A stretch of DNA of 64,000 nucleotides. Origin: Pirellulaceae bacterium. GTDB taxonomy: Bacteria; Planctomycetota; Planctomycetia; Pirellulales; Pirellulaceae. The stretch's first letter is position 1; each line of letters opens with the position of its first letter. Location of the stretch: the NCBI GenBank assembly GCA_022448645.1, contig JAKVBZ010000016.1:1-64000 (forward strand), in the 5' to 3' direction. This document shows, one piece after another, positions 1-8,685 of the stretch. A program made the position numbers and the translations under genes. The notes beneath the pieces are model-generated. The model was not told the DNA's origin. It searched no databases and saw nothing but the letters and a program-made list of their open reading frames with translations.

Positions 1-656
1 AGTACAAGCCATTTGAACCAGCGTTTTACCAGACCGATGTGGCGGATTGGGGGATGGCCTATGTGCTGGCTAAACAAGCTGGGCCTCAGGCTCGTGTATT
101 GGTCGACACGGGACACCACTACCTAGCACAAAACGTAGCGCAGATTGTGGCTTGGCTGTTGGATGAACAGATGCTGGGGGGCTTTCACTTTAACGACCGT
201 CGGTATGCCGACGATGACCTCACGTTGGGTTCGATCGACCCTTATCAGATCTTTCGGATTTTTGCAGAAATTCATTCCTATGCCTGGGATCATGGTGGCG
301 ACTACCCGGTTGTCGCTTACATGATCGATCAGTCACACAATCTAAAGCCAAAAGTTGAGGCGATGATCCAGACGGCCATGTTTGCGCAGGAGTTATATGC
401 AAAATCGGTGCTCATCGATTTTGAAATGCTTCACTCCCATCGTGCTGCAGGAAAAATTGTGGACGCCGAACGGCTTTACCAAGACGCGTTTGCGACAGAT
501 GTACGGCCGGCGCTGTCACTCTGGCGTGAGGGACGAGGACTAGCCGTCGATCCACTGACAGCCCATCGAGACAGCGGGTATGACGTAAAAGCCTCCCAAG
601 ATCGAACGCGACGTCGTCAGGAAATGGGGATCCAGCAAGCGGCCAGCTATGCGTAG
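1..656 (+). CDS. rhaI: L-rhamnose isomerase, C-terminal part (5' truncated by window)
   Basis: The reading frame is open from base 3 and has no start in the window, so this is the C-terminal part (about 217 residues) of a longer gene. It begins YKPFEPAFYQTDVADWGMAY, typical of the Pseudomonas stutzeri-type L-rhamnose isomerase family, which interconverts L-rhamnose and L-rhamnulose in a TIM barrel with divalent metal. Metal-site motifs are visible: VDTGHHYLAQN, and GGFHFNDRRYADDDLT about 30 residues later. The end of the protein looks intact and stops at TAG. In planctomycetes such genes usually belong to rhamnose or fucose use, but the partner genes would lie left of the window. The family call is fairly secure. 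Substrate preference is not, because these isomerases are promiscuous. Confidence 0.85.
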   Translation, partial: YKPFEPAFYQTDVADWGMAYVLAKQAGPQARVLVDTGHHYLAQNVAQIVAWLLDEQMLGGFHFNDRRYADDDLTLGSIDPYQIFRIFAEIHSYAWDHGGDYPVVAYMIDQSHNLKPKVEAMIQTAMFAQELYAKSVLIDFEMLHSHRAAGKIVDAERLYQDAFATDVRPALSLWREGRGLAVDPLTAHRDSGYDVKASQDRTRRRQEMGIQQAASYA

Positions 657-922
657 AGGACGAGTTGGCGCGCTTGGAAGCTTCACTATTTGGAAACCAC
701 GCCAGAGCTGCTTTCCTAATGACTCTGGTGTCAGTCAACGGCTCTCAGAGGCTGTCTTTCTCTCTGGTTGAAGAAGTCCGGAAGCACGCGATTGGGTTCT
801 TAGTAGATGGTGTTCCATTGGTTTCATGCAATGCGGTCAAGAAAACTTTGCCAATGTGCTGCGGGCTTCTCGGGAAATGCGTCTAAAATTATGAAGTGAC
901 GCCAATAGGTAGAATGCGATAT

Positions 923-2473
923 CTAAGGCGCTGTTGATTCATCGACTAAGCGTTGCCAATAATCGCGTGCGGCGCGGTGGTAGCGAATGATTTTCTTTTT
1001 CTGTTCGGAATGGTCATGTTGAATTCGGCGTGCACGCTCATGTACCCAATCGAGAAAAAACTGTGCAGCGGAACGGCTGATGTATGGCTCCTCTCCAATT
1101 TCGACGTAGTATGGTCCGGTACTGCCGAATCGGTAAGTTTCGGAGTTATCCGCCACCATTCGTACCAAAACCCACCCACTCGTCTCAAAAGCCATTTCGG
1201 GTAGCTTACCGCCGGCAGCGGCGTACTCGTCTAGCCTAACGGTATGGTCAACTTCGCCGTTGCGTACGATCTCTAAATAATCCCCGCTATCACGAGTGGC
1301 TAATTTCAAGTCGATGTTTAGACGGACAGTATCGCCTGCTTCGGCCACAAACACATGTCCGGGCGGATGTCCATCAATGGCGACGCGCAGCAAAGGCCCG
1401 TTGGTGACGGTGACCCGTCCAGCTCGGAAGGCTTCCCACCAAGCGGCCTCAGAACACGGACCGTCCACATGGACGTACATGCGGTTGTACCCGATAGGAT
1501 TCGTGACCATACCAGAACCACTGGCTGCGGATGGTGGCAGGCGCAGGCCACAATTGAGAAGTTTGTAATAGATGTGTTCGCTCCAACGGGCCGTACCTCG
1601 TGGGTCCGGGTAGCGTGTTCGATTACGAGGCTTCCCCCAGTGTGCCGGACCCAGTGGGCCGGTTCGTCCCAGACGACTGGTGGCCAACCCGATGGAGTCT
1701 ACTGTGCGACTTGCCATCCACATGGGAGTGTCCCAGCTTTCCGGGTACGTAATCTCAACGTGAGCGGTGTTGTGCTTCTGTGCTTGAATCAGCAGTCGAG
1801 CGCTGGGAGGGTATTCGGAGTCCGTTGGTTGATGGGGGATGGGGTGGTCGAGACGAAGTAGTGATAATCCGCCAGCCTCACGATAGTCATGCAGCGTACG
1901 TTGGTCATACCAACGATTGCCAGCGAATCGTTCGATCGCGCTGTTCGGCCAGGTTTTGTCAGTCGAGACATTCTCGGGCGTTTGATTTTTAAGAAATACG
2001 GCAGCCATGTGTAGGTCTTCGGCTGCCATAAGTAATTCCAGGTGACGTAGGGGTCTCATTACGTGCAAGTCTCCAGACCACCACCCTTCTCCCTTCATGT
2101 CGACGAATCGCTTCATCCGAATGATTTGTTGGTCGGTGGCTCCCTGTTGGATTTCAAAACTTCCTGTTTGCACGTAGTACTCTGGGCCACGCTCAATCGT
2201 GAAGGTGTAAGGTCCGGGTGGCAATTCAAAGAGGACCTTATGGTAGAAACAGAAGTGGTCTGCGAAGCGGACTGCATCTTGGGGACGCCGATTCCGACCT
2301 TTATGGTCTTGCAGGTGCATGCGCACTGCCACGGGTTGGTTCGTGTCGTCGTCGACGACACGCAGCTCAAATTCTCCACGCCCAGCAGCATGGGAGTCCA
2401 CTGAGAAAGCAGCGAAAGCGAGCAGCGGTACGATGGCCGGTAGGTACTTATGGTAGATACCAAATAGGTGCAT
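923..2473 (-). CDS. Secreted CehA/McbA-family protein with degraded metal site
   Basis: A 516-residue protein with an N-terminal signal peptide (hydrophobic LPAIVPLLAFAAF, then DSHAAG). A beta-sandwich region follows (about 30-125, carboxypeptidase-regulatory/Cna-B-like), then a PHP-type domain of the CehA/McbA metallohydrolase family. The family's first metal motif normally reads SGDLHVHRP; here it is SGDLHVMRP, so the second histidine is methionine. The later family block SIGLANNHM reads SIGLATSRL and also loses its His. The closing block NPIGYNRMYVHVDGP...AGRVTVTNGPLLR is well conserved. The fold is therefore likely kept while catalysis is doubtful. It is transcribed divergently from the J-protein gene. 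A weak AAGG lies directly before the ATG. The substrate is unknown. Confidence 0.75.
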   Translation of the reverse strand: MHLFGIYHKYLPAIVPLLAFAAFSVDSHAAGRGEFELRVVDDDTNQPVAVRMHLQDHKGRNRRPQDAVRFADHFCFYHKVLFELPPGPYTFTIERGPEYYVQTGSFEIQQGATDQQIIRMKRFVDMKGEGWWSGDLHVMRPLRHLELLMAAEDLHMAAVFLKNQTPENVSTDKTWPNSAIERFAGNRWYDQRTLHDYREAGGLSLLRLDHPIPHQPTDSEYPPSARLLIQAQKHNTAHVEITYPESWDTPMWMASRTVDSIGLATSRLGRTGPLGPAHWGKPRNRTRYPDPRGTARWSEHIYYKLLNCGLRLPPSAASGSGMVTNPIGYNRMYVHVDGPCSEAAWWEAFRAGRVTVTNGPLLRVAIDGHPPGHVFVAEAGDTVRLNIDLKLATRDSGDYLEIVRNGEVDHTVRLDEYAAAGGKLPEMAFETSGWVLVRMVADNSETYRFGSTGPYYVEIGEEPYISRSAAQFFLDWVHERARRIQHDHSEQKKKIIRYHRAARDYWQRLVDESTAP

Positions 2474-2868
2474 ACCTTAAGTTTAGCATTTGCAGAGTCG
2501 ACGGTTCGTGCCGTTTGTACCAAGTGTCCGGTCGTATTATCCGGTGTAATGAAGCAAGGATATGGTGAGTTGAGGCTGGGCGTACAGCCATGATAGCCTT
2601 GAACTGTAGCGCAGAACCAACCTAGAATGAAGGTCGTTTTGTCTTAAGCGATCATGATCTCGGAGCCCCAGTCGACCCAGTAGGGAAACGGTCGGAACGG
2701 TCTCGGTGTTTTGTGACCCGTGATGGCAGGGCGCAATTGTTTTTCACTCGTAGCATTGGTTCGTTGGATTAGAGGCTTAGGCGATCTGAGTTGAATCGAC
2801 ATGAATCATTTCAGGAATACGTTACGTCACAGACGCCGGTGACAAAGGTCATGCGTTAAGAATTGACT
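2474..2868. other. Divergent intergenic region (395 bp)
   Basis: This region lies between two divergently transcribed genes and must hold both promoters. No convincing -10/-35 pair stands out. A short inverted repeat GTCAC...GTGAC sits about 30 bases before the J-protein start. No ORF with a protein-like sequence is seen. Confidence 0.5.
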
Positions 2869-3819
2869 ATGGATGAAGACTATTACAAAGTACTGGGAAT
2901 TTCACGTAGCGCCTCGGAGACAGAAATCCAGAAGGCGTATCGGAAACTAGCGCGCCAGTATCATCCGGATCTCAATCCGGATGATAAAGGTGCCAAGAGT
3001 CGTTTTCAGGCAGTGCAACGCGCTTTCGACGTGTTGAGCGATCCTGATAAGCGAGAACTCTATGATCGATACGGTAGTTCGTTCGAGTCGATAGGAACTG
3101 GGAAGCAAGGCGGGCCCCAGTGGCATACGACAGGTCGACCTGGGGCCGGTTTTGAGGAAGTCGACATCAATGAATTGTTGGGTGGCAGATTCGGTGATGG
3201 CGGAGGGGGGTTCTCCGATTTGTTCAAACAGTTTACAGGTGGCCGCAGCCAACCCAACCGACCTAGCCGAAGTCGTGGTCAGGATGTGAAACATGAGTTA
3301 GCGGTCCCATTGAAGGTCGCGGTCACTGGAGGGGAAGCCCAATTGCGGGTACAGCGAGCAAACGGAAAGGCAGAAACCATTTCGGTTAAAATTCCCCCGG
3401 GGATTGCCGATGGTAATAAGATTCGTCTGCGAGGTCAGGGTGAGCAGGGCGGCATGCACAAAAGGCCGGGTGATCTTTTGATTACCGTTCGCGTCACACC
3501 CCATCCATGTTTCGAGCAGCGCGGTAACCATTTAGAAATACGGGTGCCTGTTACGTTATCCGAGGCAATGTTGGGGGCGACGGTCGATATCCCGACACCG
3601 GGTGGTACCATTTCGTTAAAGGTGCCTCCGGGAAGTTCCGGTGGCACGCGGCTGCGTGTTAAGGGCCACGGCGTTAAATCCACATCGGGCGAGGTTGGCG
3701 ACTTGTTTGCAGTGCTGCAAGTCGTCTTACCCGAGGAAATTACCGACGAAGAGCGTGAATGGGCTAAAAATCTAGCTGCCAAGTACCCTGCGGATCCTCG
3801 CGCTGAGCTGGAATGGTAG
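2869..3819 (+). CDS. DnaJ C-terminal-domain chaperone (CbpA-like, class II J-protein)
   Basis: A 316-residue co-chaperone. The N-terminal J domain (about 2-68, MDEDYYKVLGISRSAS) contains the HPD motif in RQYHPDLNP, which stimulates Hsp70 (DnaK) ATPase. A Gly/Phe-rich linker (about 85-135) follows, then the two-lobed substrate-binding C-terminal domain (about 145-300) with VKIPPGIADGNKIRLRGQGE and LKVPPGSSGGTRLRVKGHG. The CxxCxGxG zinc-finger repeats of true DnaJ are absent, which places it with CbpA/DjlA-type class II proteins. I chose ATG 2869 rather than TTG 2863 because the J domain begins directly after it; no clear ribosome-binding site precedes either. The stop overlaps the next ORF's ATG by 7 bases. 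Confidence 0.9.
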   Translation: MDEDYYKVLGISRSASETEIQKAYRKLARQYHPDLNPDDKGAKSRFQAVQRAFDVLSDPDKRELYDRYGSSFESIGTGKQGGPQWHTTGRPGAGFEEVDINELLGGRFGDGGGGFSDLFKQFTGGRSQPNRPSRSRGQDVKHELAVPLKVAVTGGEAQLRVQRANGKAETISVKIPPGIADGNKIRLRGQGEQGGMHKRPGDLLITVRVTPHPCFEQRGNHLEIRVPVTLSEAMLGATVDIPTPGGTISLKVPPGSSGGTRLRVKGHGVKSTSGEVGDLFAVLQVVLPEEITDEEREWAKNLAAKYPADPRAELEW

Positions 3820-4163
3820 ATGTTTGGGAAATGCTGTTGAGTGTTTTTGTCAATCCTGACCGGATCGGTGCCAACATGCTAGAAACACAAAGCTCTTGTT
3901 TCATCGTGCTTGCTGAGGTGAAGGAGGCTACTTTATACGAACACCTGGACTCGGAAACGCGCGTCGAACTGATGGCGATTTTGCTGGGACTGATCTTCGC
4001 AGGTGTTGGGTTGATGGTTTTTGCCTGGATAGCAGCTCGATTTCTGCGACGGTATGCTGGTTTGAATAAGCCTTCGGATGAACGGTCTAAGGCAAACTTG
4101 TCGGATGATGATTGGTGGCAAAAGCCTTTGGTTCCATCGACGGATAAGGACTCAGATTCGTAA
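3813..4163 (+). CDS. Small single-pass membrane protein, function unknown
   Basis: A predicted protein of up to 116 residues with one strong membrane segment (about 50-72, MAILLGLIFAGVGLMVFAW). A basic stretch AARFLRRY follows (positive-inside), then an acidic, Trp-containing tail (SDDDWWQKPL). Its first ATG overlaps the stop of the upstream J-protein gene (ATGGTAG), suggesting translational coupling. An AAGGAGG at 3921-3927 raises the possibility of a shorter form starting just before the membrane segment. I do not recognise the family. It sits where rpmH usually precedes rnpA. Confidence 0.55.
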   Translation: MVDVWEMLLSVFVNPDRIGANMLETQSSCFIVLAEVKEATLYEHLDSETRVELMAILLGLIFAGVGLMVFAWIAARFLRRYAGLNKPSDERSKANLSDDDWWQKPLVPSTDKDSDS

Positions 4164-4298
4164 AGGAGCACGTCTCACCACTTCGAACTAGACAAGCGGC
4201 GTCGTAGTGGTTCTACTGTGGTTGGTGGGTGACTGGCCGCAGGCAGTTCTGGTATTGAATCCTAAGTGTGGCGTGGGTGGCACGCGTGTGAGCTTCGA

Positions 4299-4670
4299 GT
4301 GGCAGACCATCGGCTTCTCAAGAAATGGCGTTTACGAAACCGAGAAGAATTCGAGCGAGTCTTCCAGCGCCGCCGTTCTGTCTCCGACGGAATGCTCGTC
4401 ATGTATGGTTGCCACAACAATCTAGGCCATTCCCGAATGGGCTTGGTGGTTTCTCGCAAAATGGGCAATGCGGTGCGGCGCAACCGCTGGAAACGGCTGT
4501 TGCGTGAGGCTTACCGGTTGCGGCGCTTGCAACTTCCCGAGGGAATGGACATGGTGGTGATTCCGCGAAAAGGAGTGCAACCGGAGTTGTGTAGCTTGGC
4601 CCGGTCTTTGAAGGTGTTGTCTTCGAGACTGGAGAAGAAACTGTCTGCTGACGAGGGCAAAGAAGTCTGA
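4299..4670 (+). CDS. rnpA: Ribonuclease P protein component
   Basis: The protein subunit of RNase P, which binds the catalytic RNA and helps cleave 5' leaders from precursor tRNA. About 123 residues from GTG 4299 ([21 protein letters not shown]), close to the family's usual length. A longer form from GTG 4266 is possible, but those extra residues are not family-like. The RNP signature [14 protein letters not shown] is present, preceded by the conserved [15 protein letters not shown]. yidD follows after a single base, as is common for this pair. rpmH (L34), the usual upstream partner, is not found in the window. Confidence 0.92.
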   Translation: MADHRLLKKWRLRNREEFERVFQRRRSVSDGMLVMYGCHNNLGHSRMGLVVSRKMGNAVRRNRWKRLLREAYRLRRLQLPEGMDMVVIPRKGVQPELCSLARSLKVLSSRLEKKLSADEGKEV

Positions 4671-4671
4671 T

Positions 4672-4914
4672 ATGCTACGATTTCTCATCGAGGCAGTGGT
4701 GGGTTTACCTGGTGCAATGGTGATTTTCGTAGTGCGGTTGTACCAGATCTTTGTCAGTCCGTGGTTGGGCGCTCATTGTCGTTTTACGCCGAGTTGTAGT
4801 GCCTACTGTATTCAAGCCATCCAAAAGTACGGCTTTCTTTCTGGAGGGGCGCGGTCTCTATGGCGGATCTGTCGTTGCCATCCATGGAGTCTCGGGGGCG
4901 AAGACCACCCATAA
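4672..4914 (+). CDS. yidD: Membrane protein insertion efficiency factor YidD
   Basis: An 80-residue protein of the YidD (UPF0161) family. It carries the family core LYQIFVSPWLGAHCRFTPSCSAY with three conserved cysteines, and ends in the usual CHPWSLGGEDHP. It is thought to assist YidC-dependent insertion of membrane proteins at the inner face of the membrane. The N-terminal segment is amphipathic to hydrophobic. Its ATG lies one base after the rnpA stop, so the two are probably translationally coupled. yidC, often next in line, is not present here. Confidence 0.93.
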   Translation: MLRFLIEAVVGLPGAMVIFVVRLYQIFVSPWLGAHCRFTPSCSAYCIQAIQKYGFLSGGARSLWRICRCHPWSLGGEDHP

Positions 4915-5029
4915 ACGCCGAAGTCTATTTGTCTCTACTATTGATTATTCCAGTTAGATAGCTGACAAAGGTAAAACGAAGTGAGGCCTGTGACGTCGTC
5001 TGATTTCTAATATGAAGGGACCCCTCAGC

Positions 5030-5617
5030 ATGCACCCGTCACTACATCAAAATTTGTATTTAGTGAAGGAACACGTGGGAATGTTCAAAGCCGCCAATAA
5101 TTTTGACATCTTCAACGCGGAAACGGGCCAAGAGATCTTGCATTGTCGCGAGGACCGTTTGGGGATTTTGACAAAGTTGTTCCGATTCACGCAATACAAA
5201 CGCATGACACCATTTGACGTTGAGATCAGGACGCCCGCTGGAGAGCCAGTCGTCAACGTTCGACGAGGTGTTTCTGTGTTTCTATCCAAAGTAGCCGTAT
5301 TAGATGGCAATCAACAGGTGTTGGGCGGGTTTCAACAAAAATTGTTTTCCATTGGGGGCGCCTTTTCTGTTTTGGGTGCCAATGGTGATAAGCTCTGTGA
5401 TCTGAAAGGGAAATGGACAGGTTGGGACTTTCGGTTTATGGCTGGTGACAACGAACTGGCTCATGTAACCAAGAAATGGGCAGGGATTGGCAAAGAGATG
5501 TTTACGAGTGCAGACAATTACATCTTGCAAATTTCGGATTCGGTACCCCCTGACAATCCGGTTCGGGCATTGATCATGGCATCCGTGATGTGCATTGATC
5601 TCGTTTTGAAAGAGTAA
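5030..5617 (+). CDS. LURP-one/phospholipid scramblase-related protein
   Basis: About 195 residues, resembling bacterial members of the LURP-one-related/scramblase family with a Tubby-like beta-barrel fold. Visible features are the N-terminal LYLVKEHVGMFKAANNFDIF, then alternating beta-type segments with FRFTQYKRMTPFDVEI and LKGKWTGWDFRF, and a C-terminal hydrophobic helix (PVRALIMASVMCIDLVLKE) that could sit in the core or membrane. I prefer ATG 5030 over ATG 5012 because AAGGGA lies nine bases before it. The role in bacteria is not established; it could bind lipids. It stands alone between yidD and the AMMECR1-Memo gene. Confidence 0.65.
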   Translation: MHPSLHQNLYLVKEHVGMFKAANNFDIFNAETGQEILHCREDRLGILTKLFRFTQYKRMTPFDVEIRTPAGEPVVNVRRGVSVFLSKVAVLDGNQQVLGGFQQKLFSIGGAFSVLGANGDKLCDLKGKWTGWDFRFMAGDNELAHVTKKWAGIGKEMFTSADNYILQISDSVPPDNPVRALIMASVMCIDLVLKE

Positions 5618-5847
5618 CTTGCTTGTGCTTCTTATAAGGAGGCCAATAGGACGGACGGAAATTGTGTGATTCGCTGCTTTACCAGCGCAAGGCTTCGATT
5701 GGGAAACCGTCATGTTGAATAGATGTAAGTCCCGAAACGGATCAGGTACAGCGGGTTGAAGGTCATAGCTTTGCCTCACGATTGATGACAGGTTGAAAAA
5801 CTGCTGCCTGATTAAATCCCCAGGCACCACAACTTTTGAGGAACATT

Positions 5848-7878
5848 ATGAGTGCCGAGTCTGGAAGTGGTGAAGCTTCCACGCCCGCTTCCCCTGAACT
5901 GACAAAGGAGCAAGAGAAAGCTATTCATCTCGCTGTGTGCGGTTCGGTTGTGGCTGCCGTGACAAACCAACCTTTGGGACAGGTGGACACGGATTTGGAG
6001 GGAGCCAGCAGCAAGCAGTTAATGGGATGTTTTGTTACGCTTAAACGTCAGGGCCAACTGCGGGGTTGTTGTGGTTCGCTCAGTCAGCCGTATTCTCTCT
6101 TTCAAACCCTGCATGAAGTCGCTGTGAGAACCGCCACGCGGGACGTGCGGTTGCCTCCCATTTCGCCTACGGAACTGGAATTCTTGGACGTCAGTGTGTC
6201 GTTGCTTTATGGATTTCGACCGCTCACGTCGATTGGAACTGCCAGGATCGACGATATCGTAGTAGGCCAGCACGGGTTGCGGATTCAAAGTGGATCTCAA
6301 GCCGGTTTGTTATTGCCGGAAGTGGCGGTGGAGAATCGGTGGGATTCCCTCACATTTCTCCGGCAGGTTTGTCGGAAAGCGGGTTTGCCAGACAACGCGT
6401 GGGAAAGTGAGAAAAGCCGGGTCATGACTTTTCATACCTATGCTATTAAGAAACCATTTTCCAAGTCGCTATTAGAACCGCATGTAGAGGCGCCAAGCCT
6501 GGTTGGCCGTTCCGAAGAATTGGAATCCCTGATACAGCTGTTTCGGAATAATTTGATGGCGCTGCTGGAAGGTGCAACTCCTAGTTACTACGCACCTGAT
6601 TGTGTCGATGGCACAGTACAAGGATTGGCCGTTCATTGGCACGATCCGCTCTTGGGGCCAACTAGTGTTGGCAGCATGTCGTTGAGACCCGGGGTTCCGT
6701 TACAGTCGACCTTGTTTAATCTTTGTGAATCAGTGGCCCAATTAATTTCCGCAGAAAATCGTACAAACCAGGAAGTAGGTCGCTGGCAGATGGGCATCAG
6801 TCTGCTCAACGACCCTGCCGTACATGGGACGGTTGCACAGCACGACCTGCGGGGTTTCGATGCCAAATCTCGTATGTGTATGGTCATGGAATCGAGTAAG
6901 TCGGCCTGGGTTTACGATCAAGAGAAAACATTCCAAGAGCTACTTGAAGAAGCTGCCACACGAGCTCAGGTCAGCGACCCGCAAACGGCTCAGGTGATAA
7001 GCATGGGGATTCGATCGACGGAGAAGATAGCCAGTGTATCTACCGTTCCAGCGGCACGTGTCGGAGAAATAGTGCGACCTGCAGGTGTCGCCGGTCGCTT
7101 CTATCCTGCAGACGAAGTGGAACTCACACAAATGATTTCCGGTTTGTTAGCGGAACACTCCACGACGATGTTGTCATATCCGGCGATTATGGTGCCACAT
7201 GCCGGTTTGCGCTATTCGGGCAGTATTGCGGCAGCGGTTTTTGCGCGTACTCATATTCCAAAGCAGGCTATTGTTTTAGGGCCCAAGCACACTCGACTAG
7301 GTGTCGATTGGGCAGTGACACCAAACGAGCGTTGGGCGATTGGTAATGCTGAACTGGAGGCCGACCCCAAGTTGGCTCGAGATTTGTCGGCCGCCATTCC
7401 TGGATTGGAATTGGACTCGGCCGCGCATGCGCGGGAGCACAGCATCGAGGTGGAGTTGCCGTTTTTTACGCACCTTTCACCAAAGACAAAGGTGGTTGGG
7501 ATCGCACTCGGGAGCGGAAATTTGGAGCGATGTCAAGTTTTTTCAGATGGGTTGGCAAAGCTTTTGGAAAGCTTGCACCCACGACCATTACTGGTCATCT
7601 CGAGTGATATGAATCATTTTGCTACGGACGACGAAAACCGGCGTTTAGATGACATCGCTCTGCAAGCCATGGAGACTGCCGACCCAGCACATCTTTATCG
7701 TACGGTGACAGGGGAGCGTATCAGCATGTGTGGAGTGCTTCCCGCCGTGATCGTGATGATGACGCTACAAAAGCTGGGTTGCTTGAATCAAATCCAGCGA
7801 GTCGCCTACGGTACGTCTGCCGATGCTGACGGGGATAAGCAGCGGGTCGTGGGTTACGCAGGAGTGGTGATTTCGTAG
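5848..7878 (+). CDS. AMMECR1-Memo fusion protein (AmmeMemoRadiSam proteins A and B)
   Basis: A 676-residue fusion of two proteins usually encoded separately. Residues about 20-205 form an AMMECR1 domain, with KRQGQLRGCCGSLSQP matching the family core LRGCxGSL. From about 412 to the end is a Memo domain related to extradiol dioxygenases. It has GRFYP, VPHAGLRYSG, REHSIEVELPF, SSDMNHF and the SMCGVLP cysteine, so all conserved active-site residues appear kept. The middle (about 215-400) is unassigned but echoes AMMECR1 block order (GSMSL, ISLLNDP, DLRGFD). The system's third member, a radical SAM enzyme, is not in the window. GAGGA five bases before ATG 5848 supports this start over TTG 5836. 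Confidence 0.88.
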   Translation: MSAESGSGEASTPASPELTKEQEKAIHLAVCGSVVAAVTNQPLGQVDTDLEGASSKQLMGCFVTLKRQGQLRGCCGSLSQPYSLFQTLHEVAVRTATRDVRLPPISPTELEFLDVSVSLLYGFRPLTSIGTARIDDIVVGQHGLRIQSGSQAGLLLPEVAVENRWDSLTFLRQVCRKAGLPDNAWESEKSRVMTFHTYAIKKPFSKSLLEPHVEAPSLVGRSEELESLIQLFRNNLMALLEGATPSYYAPDCVDGTVQGLAVHWHDPLLGPTSVGSMSLRPGVPLQSTLFNLCESVAQLISAENRTNQEVGRWQMGISLLNDPAVHGTVAQHDLRGFDAKSRMCMVMESSKSAWVYDQEKTFQELLEEAATRAQVSDPQTAQVISMGIRSTEKIASVSTVPAARVGEIVRPAGVAGRFYPADEVELTQMISGLLAEHSTTMLSYPAIMVPHAGLRYSGSIAAAVFARTHIPKQAIVLGPKHTRLGVDWAVTPNERWAIGNAELEADPKLARDLSAAIPGLELDSAAHAREHSIEVELPFFTHLSPKTKVVGIALGSGNLERCQVFSDGLAKLLESLHPRPLLVISSDMNHFATDDENRRLDDIALQAMETADPAHLYRTVTGERISMCGVLPAVIVMMTLQKLGCLNQIQRVAYGTSADADGDKQRVVGYAGVVIS

Positions 7879-7957
7879 TCACAAATAGTCACGTCCCTCT
7901 TTTACTGCACGGAGGATAGGATGGCGTGAGTTCTTTCCGGAACGGAGCTGTAGGCCA

Positions 7958-7986
7958 GCGGCCATTGCTGAGGAACGGTTGGCCGC
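7958..7986. terminator. Possible bidirectional terminator hairpin
   Basis: A 7-bp inverted repeat (GCGGCCA...TGGCCGC, 15-nt loop) between two convergent genes. There is no T-tract on either side, so the role is only suggested by position. Confidence 0.25.
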
Positions 7987-8046
7987 CAGATGGCATTGGA
8001 CCCGGAGACCTTAAGCTCGAAACCGCAAATATTTATTCGGCCTGGC

Positions 8047-8685
8047 CTACACCGACTCAATATGCAGGCCTCGACGTAGGCGTTCTAGATGTCGAGTCTG
8101 GTCGATTAGTTGTGCGATGCGTTCTACGTCGCTAATGCCGTATAAAACGAGCTCGGGGTGGGACGTATCACTTGACGAGATCCGAATCGTTCCCACATCC
8201 ATGAATCTTTCAATGATTCCCTGTTCGTAGGCTACATCGTCCATGTCGATGGCTTCGATTCGGTCGGTCACGCGCCGCACGATTCCTGAACGGTGAATGA
8301 AGCGGTGGTTGGTTAATTCGTAATTCACATTTAGCTTGCGATACGCAAGGACGAGGGTTAAGCCACAAGCAATGAGAAGCACCAAAACGACCGCCATCCA
8401 TAGAGCACCGGGGATTGGCACAAAGAAACCTGCAACGCACAGTCCCACATTTAGCATCCCTGCTGCGAAATAGTTTCCAACCATGGCTTTTCCGGAATAT
8501 CCGCCTTGCCAGAGCTTCTTTTCGATTGATGAAGCGGATCCTTGGCGATTTGGTTCGAGTTGCTGAGCGGGAGTTGTGAAAGGATTCGGTAATGTGTCAT
8601 TTTCACAAGATGTCAGTGGCTTTCCACATTGAGGACAAAATCGTGCATCATCCGTGACTTCTGCGCGGCAAGCTTGGCATAGCAT
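8047..8685 (-). CDS. Zinc-ribbon membrane protein with bacterial PH domain
   Basis: A 212-residue protein. An N-terminal zinc ribbon has Cys pairs CQAC (3/6) and CPQC (17/20). A polar linker rich in Pro, Gln and Ser follows. Two membrane segments come next (about 78-98, GMLNVGLCVAGFFVPIPGAL, and about 100-120, AVVLVLLIACGLTLVLAYRK). The C-terminal half is a YdbS-like bPH2 domain (YELTNHRFIHRSGIVRRVTDRIE...MDDVAYEQGIIERFMDVGTI). The PH domain would be cytoplasmic. The function is unknown; related proteins are general membrane-associated scaffolds. A -10 hexamer TATAAT lies 48 bases upstream of the ATG. Confidence 0.78.
   Translation of the reverse strand: MLCQACRAEVTDDARFCPQCGKPLTSCENDTLPNPFTTPAQQLEPNRQGSASSIEKKLWQGGYSGKAMVGNYFAAGMLNVGLCVAGFFVPIPGALWMAVVLVLLIACGLTLVLAYRKLNVNYELTNHRFIHRSGIVRRVTDRIEAIDMDDVAYEQGIIERFMDVGTIRISSSDTSHPELVLYGISDVERIAQLIDQTRHLERLRRGLHIESV

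Noticed and set aside
665..886. 74-codon rightward frame after rhaI
   Set aside because: It starts at TTG without a ribosome-binding site, has no protein-like composition, and lies in a convergent gap.
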